Made by a program: the position numbers and the translations under genes. A stretch of 64,000 bases of DNA, taken from Ophthalmolycus amberensis (Eukaryota; Chordata; Actinopteri; Perciformes; Zoarcidae). Of this stretch, positions 1 to 13,391 are shown piece by piece (position 1 is the first letter of the stretch; each line of letters opens with the position of its first letter). The notes under the pieces are model-generated. The model was not told the origin of the DNA. It saw only the letters and a program-made list of their open reading frames with translations, and searched no databases. The DNA lies in contig JAFEUB010001535.1 of the NCBI GenBank assembly GCA_024529925.1, positions 496,001 to 560,000 on the forward strand, in the 5' to 3' direction.

Positions 1-3000
1 TTTTTTGGGAATCAGAAAAAACTTGAGACCGCAAATATAATCACGGATCTTTTACAAACATTGACGTGAGCAGCGGGTTTTGCTTAGTTGTGCATATCTT
101 GTATATATCAATATATATTCAATAAAATGGAAAATAAAAATAAAATGAAAGACATGAAATAAAATGAAAAAATAATGGAAAAAAGAATCATGGTTAAATG
201 TAATAAGGCAAATAAAACTACTACATCTACTGTTACTCACGTTATGCTCGAGGACACAGCAGCAAACCTTTGATGGAAAGCAACAAGGAGCCGAGGTTGC
301 ATGCTGGGATGCCTTATCCACACGCCTCCTGGGCCTCAGCTTCTCATCAGATCGTGGGCACCGAGGTCGTCAGGGGTCCTGGGTCAGAAGCCCCACGCCC
401 CTCTTCCCTTCCCTTCCCTGTCCTGTCCAGACCTCAACGTTATCAGCTCTGTCAGATGCACAGACAGCGGAGGTCTGGGACCCTCTTCCTGACCCGCCCC
501 ATCAGCTCCCAGAGGAATTCCTCTAATGAGGCACGATGGGGAACAGATGCAGAGAGGGCAGCCTGGGCAAAAACAACCTGCCACAGTCACTTAATGATCA
601 CACACACGGTTATGTCACAGAGGCTCTCAGGACGGCGTGTTTGTGTCTTTGTATGTGAATGTGCCTGTGCGATAGACTAATCAGAGCCGTCTCCGTTTTT
701 TTTGTGAATCTTCGTAACCGCGTGTGCGCCTAAATCTACAAAGATTGTTTCGTCATCCGAAATGTGAGTTGTTATTCCCTTTGATGACTCATTCAGTTCA
801 TTTATTTATATATTTTTTCTCCTCTTTTATGCGTCACAAACTAACATTGTACTCAGCCTGCGTCAATCCATTCTGAGGCATTGTTTCTGCAGATGTGAGG
901 ACGCTGATGAAAGGCGTACGGCGCATTCATTACCATCTGCTTTAATTTCTGTAAATGTCAGGCAGGAGAGACGCTCTCTGCATTTGGTATGCGGTTTCAG
1001 GAAGGGCTGTGCCCTCCAGAAAACTCTATCCATCCTTTGGAAGTAATATCAGATGCGATGTGTCCACACGATGAGAATAATGCTCCGAACATGCCTTGAG
1101 TCACACTTGGTCAGTGTTCAACCCCCTCAACACATGCGCTCCGTCTGCCCTTTGGGAAATGGGCTCATTGTGACTGTCCAAGGTTGCAGGGCCTCGACTT
1201 CAACCATTGCCGTAAATGTTAGGACATGTTTGTGTTTGTGCAATTGCCGGGTGTATACTCCAATGCCCTGTGTTGTTTGCATCAATTGTGGTTGGATGGG
1301 ATTAAAGGGCCAGTTCATAAAAACAAGAAGGGGCTGCCAAGCGCAAACGGGAGAATGAAAGGAGAGGAGTCTGTGCCAAGTGCTCACAGACTGTAAGGAG
1401 TCTGTCGAGAAGTTCAACTCGTACGTAATTAACATAGTTTAGCTGTCTCTCTGTCTTCTCGCTCAGACTTCTTCTTGATAAGTATTTATTGTAATGCCTT
1501 ATGTCTGCACTGATATCAAGCGTGTTTTCTTGTTTTAATAGGATCGCAGTGCATCAAGGCAATGCGGAGGAGGGGAGGAGTTAGTTTCACAACGGGAAGG
1601 AGGCACGATATCTGCTCCAGATGTGTGTTGACACACTGTCAAGTTGTTTGATCAGGTACCATGAGGACAGGCGTCTCTTTCTGTCCCACACGCTCCCTTG
1701 TCTGCTCTCTCTCTCCGTCTCACTTCTCCCCTCATGCCACCTTCACTTGTTTCATCTTCATGTCTTTCCATCTTATTCCAACATGAAACCTATAACCTGT
1801 CCGTCCATCTTATAGCCCCGTTTTTTTTTCCTTCCCTGCGTGTCCAAAAAAAGAAAGATGATCCAGACAATGGAAATGAGCACATACCAGCTGTTAGTAG
1901 CGATCAGCTCGCGCTTACCTCAGCCTCAAATCGGCCCGCAGGTTAAATACAAAACAGAACCCCATGCTTATACTGCATCTGGATGCTGATTCCGTTTCAT
2001 GAGATGTCCGATTGCCTTTGGCACGGCATCAGCAGAGGCCTCTCTTTCATGTACATATTGAGATTTATGAAGTCCCAGCACATGATAAAAAGTTGATTTA
2101 TAGACTTCGGCAGGTACAGATCCTGAAATACAGAGTGGACTTCAGAAATATGACGAAGGATGATTTGGTATTTTAATCGTATTTCTTCACTCTCCCCAAC
2201 TCTAGATTTAACTGGACATTGCTGTATAAAAATATGTTTCATGTTATGTATAATAATATATGTGTATATTACTTTGTAAAAAAGAAATCGCTTTTTATGA
2301 CATTTCATTCTCATATAAGCATACACATATTGTCTGCTTGGCAATGAAACATGTTATAGCTTTCTAATACGTATTAGGTTTAAATGTACTTTCTGACTAT
2401 TTCCACAACTTATCTGTTTCTCCCTTCACACCACAGTTTATGTGTCTAGACACGTTTATAATAGCTTGCAGTACCTTCCATTTACAACTAGTGTTTGCAC
2501 TTTCCTGCCAGGAAACCCAACGATGTGGCACAATGAGATCTGCCCAAAACAACTAGGCCCACCCAAAATGTGACCAGTTCTAACAATGTAAAAAAAAATA
2601 AGAATAGCAGAAATCGTGCCCAGCAGGTCCAGCGTTACTTAGCGGTAAAGGTCTTTAAATGTCTCGGGGGGGGGGGTGGGGAACATTAACACATACAGGT
2701 CACGGTTGGTACTCAGTAAGACACATTTTGTGATTGTGGTTTAACTTGCAGGAACATGATCCCCCCCCCCCCCCCCCCCTGATTAGCCTCCTGTATAATA
2801 TCTGGACGTGACTTGAGTGAGACCTCGATGACACATAGGCAGCTCTTCAAGCTGCCCGATCAGCACAATTGAATTGGGACTTGGCAGGTCTTAACAGATT
2901 TTTCAACAGCCCTGTAATCATATCGATTGGCCTCCAGGTCGGAGGGTCTTTATTGATTAAGTCATAAATAAGGAGCACGTCTCAGTGAGAAGGGATTGTT

Positions 3001-3845
3001 CCACAAACGACTGCTGAATTTGAGCGTTTTGAAGTGGGCGGCTGAAATCGCCGTGAACTTTGTGAAAGATTGACCCGGCTGGAGTTGAGTGACTTCAAAA
3101 CTATAATCTCCGCACCAAGAAGCTGTCGGAGTCGACCTCTTGATTGAATAATCGAAGATGCACCAGGAGGAAATGAGGGAATCAGTTTCGAGGGATTGGG
3201 TTATCTCAGTAGAAAATTACACTATTGATTTTCATTAAAGTGCCTGGCCTCATGAATTCTGGAGGAATTCTTTAGGTGGGTCTGTCCACACTTTGTTCTT
3301 TCCTCACACTGCATTTTTCTCTTTGTATTTGTTGCTCTCTGTCTCTTTTTCTCATTGTTGTGTGGCAATATAGTAGGGAAGCAAATAAGGATTTGAATCT
3401 TATCAGCAATTTAATACTATATATTTTTATTTATATGATTTTAAATTCCTCTATTTCAAATTTCCAATTTCAAGTGTTTTATTCCTTCTCCAAATCTGGT
3501 CCTGTATGCAATATGCTGTGTTAAAAAGTGGCTCAAATTCTGATCTAAATATCAAGTCTAAAAAACGGGATTGCGCATGTTGTTTTGGTAAAACTCAGAC
3601 TCCTAAATTCAAGATGAAAAACATCAACGTCCAACCTGCCAAGGCTGAGCAGTCGAGCCTGAATGGAATCAATACGTCCCCAGCCCCGGGTCATGTTCTG
3701 TCAGTCAAATCATCCAAGAAAGAGAAACTTTCCACGCTTAAATTCAGATTTTGTGAAAAAAAATGAAATTGTTTTAAAGTCAGGGAAATCATAATCCAGA
3801 AACCAGATAATACGTATTAGTAATATACCAAGAGTCCTGATAACC
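1..3845. other. Upstream non-coding sequence, no gene seen
   Basis: AT-rich to mixed sequence with short open frames only, none flanked by convincing splice sites. It includes a G run near 2667 and C19 at 2761-2779. Positions 2820-3260 are complex, non-repetitive sequence with homeobox-type cores (for example TGATTAAGT near 2955) that could be regulatory. Confidence 0.6.
2761..2779. repeat. C19 homopolymer
   Basis: Nineteen consecutive C, within 100 bp of a G9 run near 2667. Confidence 0.9.
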
Positions 3846-3960
3846 GTGGCTGGGGTTGGAATCCGACCAGCGGCCCTGTGCTGCATGTTGTCCCCTCTCT
3901 CTCCCCCTTTCCAGTCCCAATCTCTCCCATCTCATAAAAAAGACCCAAAAAAAAGGAATG
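3846..3960 (+). mobile_element. tRNA-derived SINE remnant
   Basis: Has GGTTGGAATCC (3854-3864), one mismatch from the pol III B box GGTTCGANTCC, then GCGGCCCTGTGCTGCATGTTG and a CTCTCTCCCCCTTT tract, ending in AAAAAAGACCCAAAAAAAA. This order (B box, 'gctgcatg', pyrimidine tract, 'gcccaaaaaa' tail) is that of a widespread teleost tRNA-derived SINE. The A-box head is missing or degraded, so the copy is 5'-truncated. Family recognised from memory. Confidence 0.65.
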
Positions 3961-6624
3961 CTTATAAAATTCTAATTATTGCGGCTTTTCTTTGCTTCCA
4001 TAGCCAGCGCCCATCAAATGCTCTCCAATCAAATCACACAGGTGAATACAGTGTGCTCCGCTGGAATTAAAAAAAAAAAAAAAAAAAGTGCTCAAGAAAT
4101 TTCAGAACCCCTCTTTGTGAAACTCTCTTGCCAGAAATGTTATCAGACTGCCTGCTCAGGTTTCTAATCTTCAAAGCCTTGACTTGCATTCCTTTGTGTT
4201 TTTTTGAGAATATTTTCTGTCTGCAAACGTTCCCACCTCTGCGTCCGGTCTCATGTTTCCGTCCATTATGAAACCTCCCTCGTAGCTGAGCATGAATGAT
4301 GGGACAGCACTAATGCAAAGGTTGCTGTTGCTGTCGGAGGAGCCGGATCAAATCTCACCGTGTCATGGACGGCACACATTATAGTCTCGTTGAAATGTCT
4401 TCATTGTACGATTGGACAGATTATTATCAAAGACATGCTCATGAGATAAAGAGCTATTACAAATACAATGTGCCCTCTGTATGTCCGCCTGTCTGCTTTA
4501 CAGATAATATCAGTTTCACAGCAGGTTCACGTTGTGTGATTTTGATCCAGAGCCAGAGGGACAGTTGCAGCTGAAGGTTATGAGGAGCTTTTTTTGTGAA
4601 ATTGATATTTAAAGCAACGGCGATTTCAAGGTGGATGGGATGTTTTGGACAGAGGAATAAAGGCTTTTATGTGATTTGCCTCTAACCTCCTGTAACCCTT
4701 TGCAAAGTCTTTCCTCACAGGACTTCAAATACCAATAATTGAACTTACGGTAAGTCAAAGTGATAGACCTTTTAAGCGGAATAATGAAACGGCACCTTCT
4801 GACCTCTGTGATTGTTTAAGCCGCTCTCTGTTTTACCAGTGCAGCAAGGGTGTAAGTCATGATGTCAGGTTTCCAAAGCCGGCGGCGTCTCTGCATCTTC
4901 CGCTCCACGTGAACCGACCCCTCTCGAACCCGTCCACCTCTGCACTAACACCGGCACCGCCGTGGTAATACGTTGTATCGAGGCGGCTTTGGTTGTAGGT
5001 ATTGAGAGGCAGAGCAATGCTAACGGAAAAGTGCTTGGCTGGGGCATTGGAATCAATGGCTAGGTGGACAGAAGGCCAATGCAATCAGGGAGCCGAATGA
5101 AGCGGACTCGAAGCCTGCTGAGCCAGCACCGATACACAGAGCGAGAGAGAGAGAGTCGTTTGGAACTGGGTGCCTTCTACTTGTCCTCTGGGCGGCAGAC
5201 ACTCTGCTGCAAACACAACAAAGCTGCAAGCATATACAAGCCGTACTACGAGCGTTACATTTTCTCCCGCAGTTAATCTCCATCATGCACGCACACCCAA
5301 ATGCAAGAGCGCACTCTTCTCAGCACTCAAACCATAGCTAGGCTGCATTTATTAACAAGAGCCAGAGACAGAGATGGATGAATTCCATTTTGATTTCAGT
5401 GCAGTTTTATTTGTGAGGGAAAAATGGCTGCAGCAGGAAAAGAATAACGCTTTTTTTTTTTTTCATAAATGAATGTGTTGTGTTCATAGAACTGCTGGTA
5501 AAGGGGAAAAGCATTGCGCTTAAGGTCACTTGGACAGTTGTGCAATGTCGTCATTTCTGTGTGTGTGTGTGTGTGTGGGTGTAGTTGCATGTGTGTTTGT
5601 TTGCATGCTGCTTGCTTGCGTACGTTTTCGGTGGTGCTGTTTATGTGTTTGCGTTCTGCAGCGGTCTGTTAAAAGTGGTGACAGAGCTCCGCAGGTTCAC
5701 TTATAAACACCAGCGCATTGGACGCTCTGCAGCTGCAGCCTCCCTGCCAGGACACGAAAAACAATGTTTCAAGATGGGGAAATCTCAACACCGGCGCCGG
5801 ACGGAGAGATTTGTTTCATACAAGGCCTCAAAGCGCGACACTCTGATTCGTCTGTGGGAGCTTTCACATGAAGGGTGGTCCAGTCGAACGCAGTGTGAGG
5901 TCACTACTTTTGTTCATTTCCAATGAAAGCACGGGTGGTGTGGTTATTGTAGGCCACAGACAGTAGTCGTTACTGTGAAGTCGGCGAAAGACTAAACAGG
6001 TCTTGTTGCACACAGGCCAATACGGGCTCCTCCGGTTGGAATTACACGGGACTGTTTTCTTTGGGGGGATCTCTACCGGCCGGCCAACGCGCTGGCATGC
6101 TGTTTTCCTGTTAAATCTCTCTGAGGTCTCTGTCCTCTGGCTCCATTGTGTACTCAGCCTCATGTGCGAGCACGGTGGGAGTTTTTCACAAGCCGTGTGT
6201 ACACTGCACGCATTCTGTGTGCGCATGAGTATGTGACCTTAAAAAAAAAAAGTGCATGCGCAAGGAGAATTCTATGTTTTCTGCGTGGCGTCGGCCAAAG
6301 CCTGACCCAGTGCAGGAAGAGCTATTGTTGTTTTCGACATTTTCTGCGGAAATTGGAATTTATGAGCAAAACGGTTTCAAGTGAGATAACCTACAGTGAT
6401 ACCAAGTATCAGGCTCTAATTTTATCCTGAAGGACATTTTCCTCACACTTGTACATTGAGAAAGAAATCCATTGAAGGAGGTTTTGTTCTTTTGCCAAAT
6501 TTCAGGTGAAACTAGGAAAATGGAAAGGATCCAAGGCCCTTTAACCAATATATCATGTTCAAATAATCCATCATTTAAATGACACTTTCTGTGTTCAGTG
6601 CTGGTGTATTTGCCACTAAGATTT
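3961..6624. other. Upstream non-coding sequence, no gene seen
   Basis: Includes an A18 run near 4069-4087 and a TG repeat near 5559-5577. The segment 4860-5300 is relatively CpG-rich with open frames on both strands but without splice context or similarity I recognise. Confidence 0.55.
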
Positions 6625-6815
6625 ATGAATGAATGAATGAAATTTATTTATAGAGCGCTTTTCACAGACATAACATCACAAAGTGCTTAACAGAGCAGAA
6701 AGTTAAAAGCATAAAAAACACAATGTGACCCTAGGGTCAATAAAGTACATACACAGAGAAAAATAAAAAATAAAAAATAAAAATAATAAAAAATAAAATA
6801 AAATTTAAAACATAT
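6625..6815 (+). repeat. Dispersed repeat, copy 1 (ATGA-headed, A/T-rich tail)
   Basis: Begins with ATGAATGAATGAATGA, continues AATTTATTTATAGAGCGC, and has an A-rich AAATAAAAAATAAAA tail. It aligns almost base for base with 60670-60852 in sema3a intron 11, with only a few substitutions and a tail length change. There is no coding capacity, so it is a non-autonomous element. The TTTATTTATAGAGCGCTTTTC core is common in fish genomes. Confidence 0.8.
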
Positions 6816-7104
6816 TCATCTCACGAACAACTTTCTTGAGTGTTTAAAAGTGAACTTAAATGTTCTGTTGGTGCTTATTTTCAAAATGTGCTGTACAGTA
6901 TTGATTACCTATTGACATCTATGAAATTAAAATGTACCACGTGCTTGTGAAACTCTGGCACAACAATGTTTTCTTAAATCGAGACTGAATTGTTTATATG
7001 GCTGATTAGAACAGTTACTGCTGAAGCGTTAATACGGTCTCAGTCGAGGTTTTATTAGTCGACTCTTTAAGTATGTCAACTGAGATGCATTGGCTGTGTG
7101 TGTC

Positions 7105-7148
<44 letters not shown>

Positions 7149-10100
7149 CGTGTGCGTGCATGCGGGGTTAAATGACCGACTGGGCAGCGCGAAAGCACAT
7201 TGTGGCAACTCCACTCAGGTCAAACTCTCCCCAGGGACTGGAAGTGGAACGTGAATGCTGCCAGTTTGGACATCGGGCTATGACAACTGCTCTCAGCAGC
7301 ATCTCATCTGACAGACCTATTAGTGCCGACGCCAACACATAAGCACAGACGCGCAAGTATAAACATAGAGTACAGTTGGGAGAATGGTTTAAAAGAATAG
7401 GCAGAAACTTCTGTCCTCTCCGCGTACGTCTCGTAGGCCTGCAAGAACACACACATCACCAGCTTCACGTGGTGCCTCCTTAAACACATCACAAACCTTG
7501 GACCACAGAGTGAGAGGCATTTGTGTTTCATTTCCGGTGCCGTACTATTCGCATTCCCCACAAAGAGGAAATTGAAACATCAAACCCCTGCGATTATCCA
7601 GATTATAATTATGTTCAATTGATGTACAACATCGAGTTGGGTCACTCTTGAATGAGGTGTAATTGGGTTTCATGAAGACAGCATGAATCAAGAAATATCT
7701 GGTTACACTATCCAAAATAGCTCACAACTTAGGGCAATTAGCTAAAATTGCCTGTGGCACTTTTTTTGTTTTACCCAACACACCTCTTTTTTTACATGGC
7801 GGTAGAAGTGTTTGGCAGCACTGGCCAAGGATTAGACAGCACCTTTGCATTTCATCTGCCCTCGTTTGATTTGTTTTCAACAGGCGTTTTTCTAATAAGT
7901 CAAATATTGTGCTGCCAAAGCCAGAGAGAAGCCCAGCGCCCCATTTAAATCGTTTATGGCACAATCAAGTGGGGGAAAAGACGGTCACTTGGAACCTCGC
8001 AGATCAATTAAATGCGAGCAGTTTGTACATTTCTATTCAAAGTGGCTTGATTTTGTTTGTGCTCGAGACTCTTTTAATGCCTTCGTTAATGTGAAGTTAT
8101 TTTTGGATTAGAAGTCTGAGCTTGGTTATTTATGCAGACTTCCAGTTGTTTATTGAATGTTGACTGCAAGGTATTTGATTAATGTGTTCAGTTTTCTGTC
8201 ATTCATATTTTTTGTTTGTGTTGGGTCTTCGATGGCGTGATTCAGGTTTCATTCCAGCGCCAGCCATTCAGCCGTCCGTGTACGTTTTTCGAAAGTCCTG
8301 GACTTTGTGCCGCCTCGCTCTTAATCATCTATTCTGGCTTTGATTTGTCTGGCTGACGTTGTTGCTCAGACATGCAGGTGTTTCTCATCAGTTCCGTAAG
8401 AGGGAGTTTACTACTCACCTAAACCTTTCCATACGCAGAGGTGCCCTTTTTTTCCCTCTGCTCAGGTTTCAGCTCACTGGCACTGATGAACCCTGGACAG
8501 AAAGCGCCGCTCCTTTTAGACCTGGGGTTTGTTCGGATATTAGAAAGGCATCCAAGATGGAAGAAAGAGCTGTTGAGAGTCGTTGCGATCTGTTAGCTTG
8601 TAATGAGTCCTGTCCTGCTCCACTCACTGACTTCTTCACGGACTTCTTTGTAGTCTCTGACACTGCAAAACCATGTGGCAGCAAACTACAGTTGTCACTT
8701 ACAATATTCTTTAATATCTAATGGTTCTCATACATCAAACATGGTTCTTGCCAAACCTAGTTTTGTTCTTTTCCCTCAAGAAAAATCCCTGCAGTATACC
8801 TTTGCTAATATTACATCAATATCCGCACTAAAACATAATACATCCCGTCTCTACAACCTACCTAAACCAAATTATCCCCAAAAAATCAAGGGCAGGATCA
8901 AAACTGATATCAATCTGTTTGTTTTCTATACCGGGACATTGTCTTGATAATTATCCAACTTGGGCTATGTAGTCTTTATTCTTTCCGTATGTTAAGAGAC
9001 CGAATTAATCTGCCATGTGTTATAATGGTTAGCAGACACCTGTCCGTACAACACCGCTTGGTATTGTGAGAGAGGGCACTCAACCTTCACAGGGGCCACT
9101 GGCCAGCACTTTAAGCTATTACAAAGCCTGGCTGAATTCACGCCTCTCCGTTTAACAGCCCTTGGCCTCACTTTTAGGAAATCGGGCCCGTCCTTTTCAT
9201 TGGTGCACCTGGAACAATTTTATTTGCTGCGGCTGGAAATATTCAAGGTGCAAGTAAAGGGGACATTTGTGAAGCTGTGCTGGAATGAGTCTCCTGGCCT
9301 ATATTGTCCCGAGCAATGCCAGAGGACTTTTTTTTTTTACTACTTACCTAAACACTTTGGTTGTTACACTGACAGGATGAATGGTTCTTAATAGGCTGGA
9401 CATTGTTTGGCTGTGAGAGTTTTCTTTTTGGAAGAAGATTGTTTCATGCAGGTCATCCCTGGGTGAGATTCTGTGCCCGTCCCTTCTTATAGTATGTGAA
9501 TGCAGCATATCAGGTTTTGACATGTTCTCTTCCTCCGATGTGGTCTGTTTTTCTGAGTCAAGAGAGAGTTCTTGGATATATTCTGTTCCTATTGCCCTTG
9601 TTCCCAAAACACATTAAAACCCCAAGCAGTCTTACCGTGTTACTCATATAATTCCTTCCCTTAATTGTGCCAAATATTTTTCAAAAAACTACAAACTTAA
9701 AAAAAAAAAAAAAAAACTCACTGGCCAAGACATGGCATGGCCGGCAGTCTTGAAAGAAGCATTACATTTACACACACAAAGAAACACACTCACGCACACA
9801 TCTGGTTTCAGTTTCAAATGCCTTTCCATATATATTTTCCTGCCTTCATCCTCACACACACACACACAATAGTCTTTTTATCCCTTCTAAATACGGTGCC
9901 TGCTCGAACCACAGTCACCGCGTCCAAATAGGCCAATGAATCGCAAAACATGTCATCAGCATAATTAAGCCGTTTAGCGCGGAGAGCGGAATGTGTCACG
10001 CATTTCATACGATGCACCGTTTCCTCATATAGATCAGGTAAAAGTATTTTAGTTGCTCTTTATGAAAGGCACGGAGGAAAGTAAAGAGTCTTCAGTGGCT

Positions 10101-13017
10101 GTGGCATTTCACAAAAGGCAATTACCATCAATCATGTGGAACTCTGTGTCAAGGTGGCCTGGAGTTGATTCCTGTACCGCGGGGACAGCGTTCTGACAAT
10201 GACATAAGATCCTCTATTGGCTCCAAGCAGGAACGTAGAAGATGAAAGATCCTATTGGACCTAATGGGGGCCGTGGTCTGAAATGTAATGCATGGCCATT
10301 GACTATCATTACGCCCTTGAAAAGCCAATAAACTGCTGCAGGACACAGACCATTATATGTCATTAGAGCTCAGCTCATACCCTTCATCTAAACACATTAC
10401 ATTATAGTGTAAACCCTTCGGCAGCCAGCGCAGACTCTCTGGGAACAAAGGGGTGCTTTTTGGTTCACCAAGGTTTAACTTAGCCAATGGCATCACACGC
10501 AGGCTGCCAGGGAGACAAACACATATACGCTTTTACTTTTGCCGGTGATGTTTGTACCAAGATTTCCTGTCAACATAACCACAACTACCTCGCCCAAACC
10601 ATCTCCTCTGTAATTTTCCACTTGACTCTTACTGTGTTGTACACACGAGGAGTGACTGTACACACACGTAATAATCAGCTTTCAAGTATCTTCCTGCGTG
10701 TGTTTATAGTCCCAGTGAAAGGGAATTGACAGATCCCACTTCTTCTTTTTTTTCTTTTTTCCCCGCCCTCGGCACAGAGCATTCCAGGGCTCCGCAGAGG
10801 TGTTGGCTAATTAGTCACCTGACCTTTTCGGTCAAAGGTTGCCGGCGCACCCGGCCTCAGGGGTACCCGGTGATATTTTAAGGAGTTTTGATTGTGGATA
10901 CTTAAAACAGAAGAAATGCCCTCGAGGCTCTGCAGGTCGTCTTAAGTGCATTACCTGGGTCACATAATGACAGGTGATGGGTATCGAGATGGAGCTGGAG
11001 CGTTTTTCTGACCCCTGCTCCTCCGTTCCCCTGAGTCTCTCAGGTAAGGAAAAAACCTGTAGTCGATGATGCAAAGGGGAAAGAGGTAGTCCTTCAAAAG
11101 ATCACCTGGAATAGTCGCTTCTGGCTGTGTTTGGGAACTGTAGCACATTCCCTGCCTGGAGAAGCCCAGGGGACAAAGGGGGATAATGGCTTACCAAAGC
11201 CCCTGCAGCTTCATCACAACCTCTCCTCTTGCTTCAATGGACTTAGAGAAAGTTTATTTCAACGTATAATAATGGAATCCTGTCTCCAGATAACCATTTT
11301 GATATTGGGGCTATTCTACAAGACCCTGGATTACGCTCACTGACAGCTTTTTTCCTCTACATCCAATCCAAAGCTTGACAGGCCTGCCGGGCCTAATTAT
11401 GGGTGCTACACTGTGATTTGACATTCACTGTTCAGGGGAGGAGCCTATAGCGTGATGAATTTAGTTAGGGAAAAAAAAAAAACTGTGCTACTGTACTATG
11501 TTACTATGTTAAGAGTGGACACAATTAAAACAAGTGCAATAGTAAGTAAATAAAGCACCTAATATGTGATATTAAGCAAAGGTAACAGTTTGGGAAATGC
11601 TGCTGGTGAACTCTGAGTCATAGGGTTCATGGACAGATCTCACCTCTAAAGACACAGGCAGACATAGACAGTGATCGAGTGAGAGAGAAAACAGGTGTGG
11701 CGGAGTGGAAATAAAGAGCCATAATCCACAAACATGGAAACCTCATCCACAAGCCCTGGCCTCTTCAATATAGATCTCTGCCTGTATATCTTCCCTGCTT
11801 TTTTTTTTTTGACAGGTGATACTTTACATGCATAAATCCCTAACGTTCCTTCCCCACTGTCCCTTTACTGCTCGCCACCCAGGTGGAATATGTTGCTGTA
11901 CATATTGGAGGTCTTTGAACGAGCGCTTTCACTCTCTTTTTGCCCCCAGGGGTGTTTGAACGCAGCGCAGATGACCTGCCACGCCATTGAACTCACCAAC
12001 GCCACGTTCAGGTGCACTGTGTGAAAGCGCAAGCTATGATTTACTCAAGCCTTCTCCTGATGCATGTGGCTCTTGGGGTGTTCAACTGTGTCATTCAAAT
12101 AAATCAGTTATTTGCCAAGACTTGACCTTTTGGCTCACTTGCAAAATACGTGAAGAGCAGAAACCAGGGCTGATTTGAAATGTCTCACTATAGACTGTAG
12201 CGTGGATGTAACCGTTGATGGCTGAGAACACGGTTTTGGTTGGTGGTAGAGTGGTGGATTGTGGGAGAAATAAAAAGGTCCCAGTCTCCTTTGCAGTGCT
12301 GGCTGCATCCTTGATACGTGTCCTTGTGTTGTTGCTGCAGCCACACTCTTTGCAGTGCAGCACATCCTTTTAGTTTCCTGTGTGTTTGGCCATTGTCCTT
12401 CCAGTTAATTTATCCTCTAATATGAAAAACTAAATTAGGACAAAGTGACAAATTGAGGCCAAAAGCAGTCAGCCTGAGTAAAAAAACAAAACCGGTGTAA
12501 TTCATTATTCTTTACATTATTAATGACTATAAATATTAAATGTGATACTGAGAACTCCTTTCTAGATATTTGGTGTTGAGTGCAATATTGAGGAGTGCCA
12601 TAAATATGTGTTACCCCTGCTCCGGGCTGTAACCCCGGGGTTTGCCTCCCACTGTTTCTAAAGCCATGTTTTTAAGCAGTGGTGTTATTGCACAGTGAGC
12701 AGGAGCAGCAGGAGGTTTACAGTGTGTGTAAAGCAATAGGTGGCCACACAGACAGCAATAAGTCTGCTGCGTCCTGACTGATAGGTCCACTTTATTACAA
12801 CAGCCAGAGAGTGCGGGAGTCCCCTCGAGGGACACATACCTATCTGCATGATGGATGGAGATTGTAGTCGCAACAGAACACCCCCGTTCGCTTTAGGGGG
12901 TGAAAAGTTTCTCACTTTAACTGAGTATTTTTGAACGGCGCTATTTGGAAAGTGTACGAACAATTAAAGTATGGGTGGAAAGTCAGAAGTTCAAGCTGAT
13001 ATGGTAGGTGAGGATAC
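6816..13017. other. Upstream non-coding sequence, no gene seen
   Basis: Mixed unique sequence with scattered simple repeats (7107-7148 and an A18 run near 9699-9716). Positions 10800-10870 hold an inverted TGACC/GGTCA pair next to a DR1-like site. No exon is supported. Confidence 0.55.
7107..7148. repeat. (TG)16 followed by (AG)n microsatellite
   Basis: Compound dinucleotide repeat: TG to 7138, then AG to about 7148. Confidence 0.95.
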
Positions 13018-13036
13018 GGGGGGGGGGGGGGGGGGG
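13018..13036. repeat. G19 homopolymer
   Basis: Nineteen consecutive G. Confidence 0.9.
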
Positions 13037-13201
13037 AGACAGGGTTATTTGTTTCCTCTCCGTCCGCTGAGGATTCGAGTGAATGAGCTCCACTGTGCAC
13101 AGAGGCCGAGCAGTTAGGAAGTTTTGAAAGTGTGAAAGTAAGTTGGAGGTGCTAAGTTGTCAACCAGCCATCACGCAGCAGGGTGGATGTAATGAGCTCG
13201 C

Positions 13202-13227
<26 letters not shown>
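13202..13227. repeat. (TG)13 microsatellite
   Basis: Pure dinucleotide repeat, 115 bp before a complementary-sense CA run. Confidence 0.95.
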
Positions 13228-13232
<5 letters not shown>

Positions 13233-13341
13233 TTTTGAGAGCGCGAGAAAGAAAGGGGTATGTTTGATTGTGTGGATGCCTGGATGTTACAGAGTGGTCG
13301 CTTTTTTTACTTTTTTCCCTTCTCTCTTCTGTATCCTTTAT

Positions 13342-13342
<1 letters not shown>

Positions 13343-13389
<47 letters not shown>
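13343..13389. repeat. (CA)23 microsatellite
   Basis: Pure 47-bp dinucleotide run. With the TG run at 13202-13227 it could form a long imperfect hairpin. Confidence 0.95.

Positions 13390-13391
<2 letters not shown>

Noticed and set aside
3254..3270. Paired GAATTC sites as a possible hairpin
   Set aside because: Six-base arms are expected by chance in 64 kb.
9699..9716. A-run as a retrocopy tail
   Set aside because: No gene-like sequence precedes it and no target duplication is visible.
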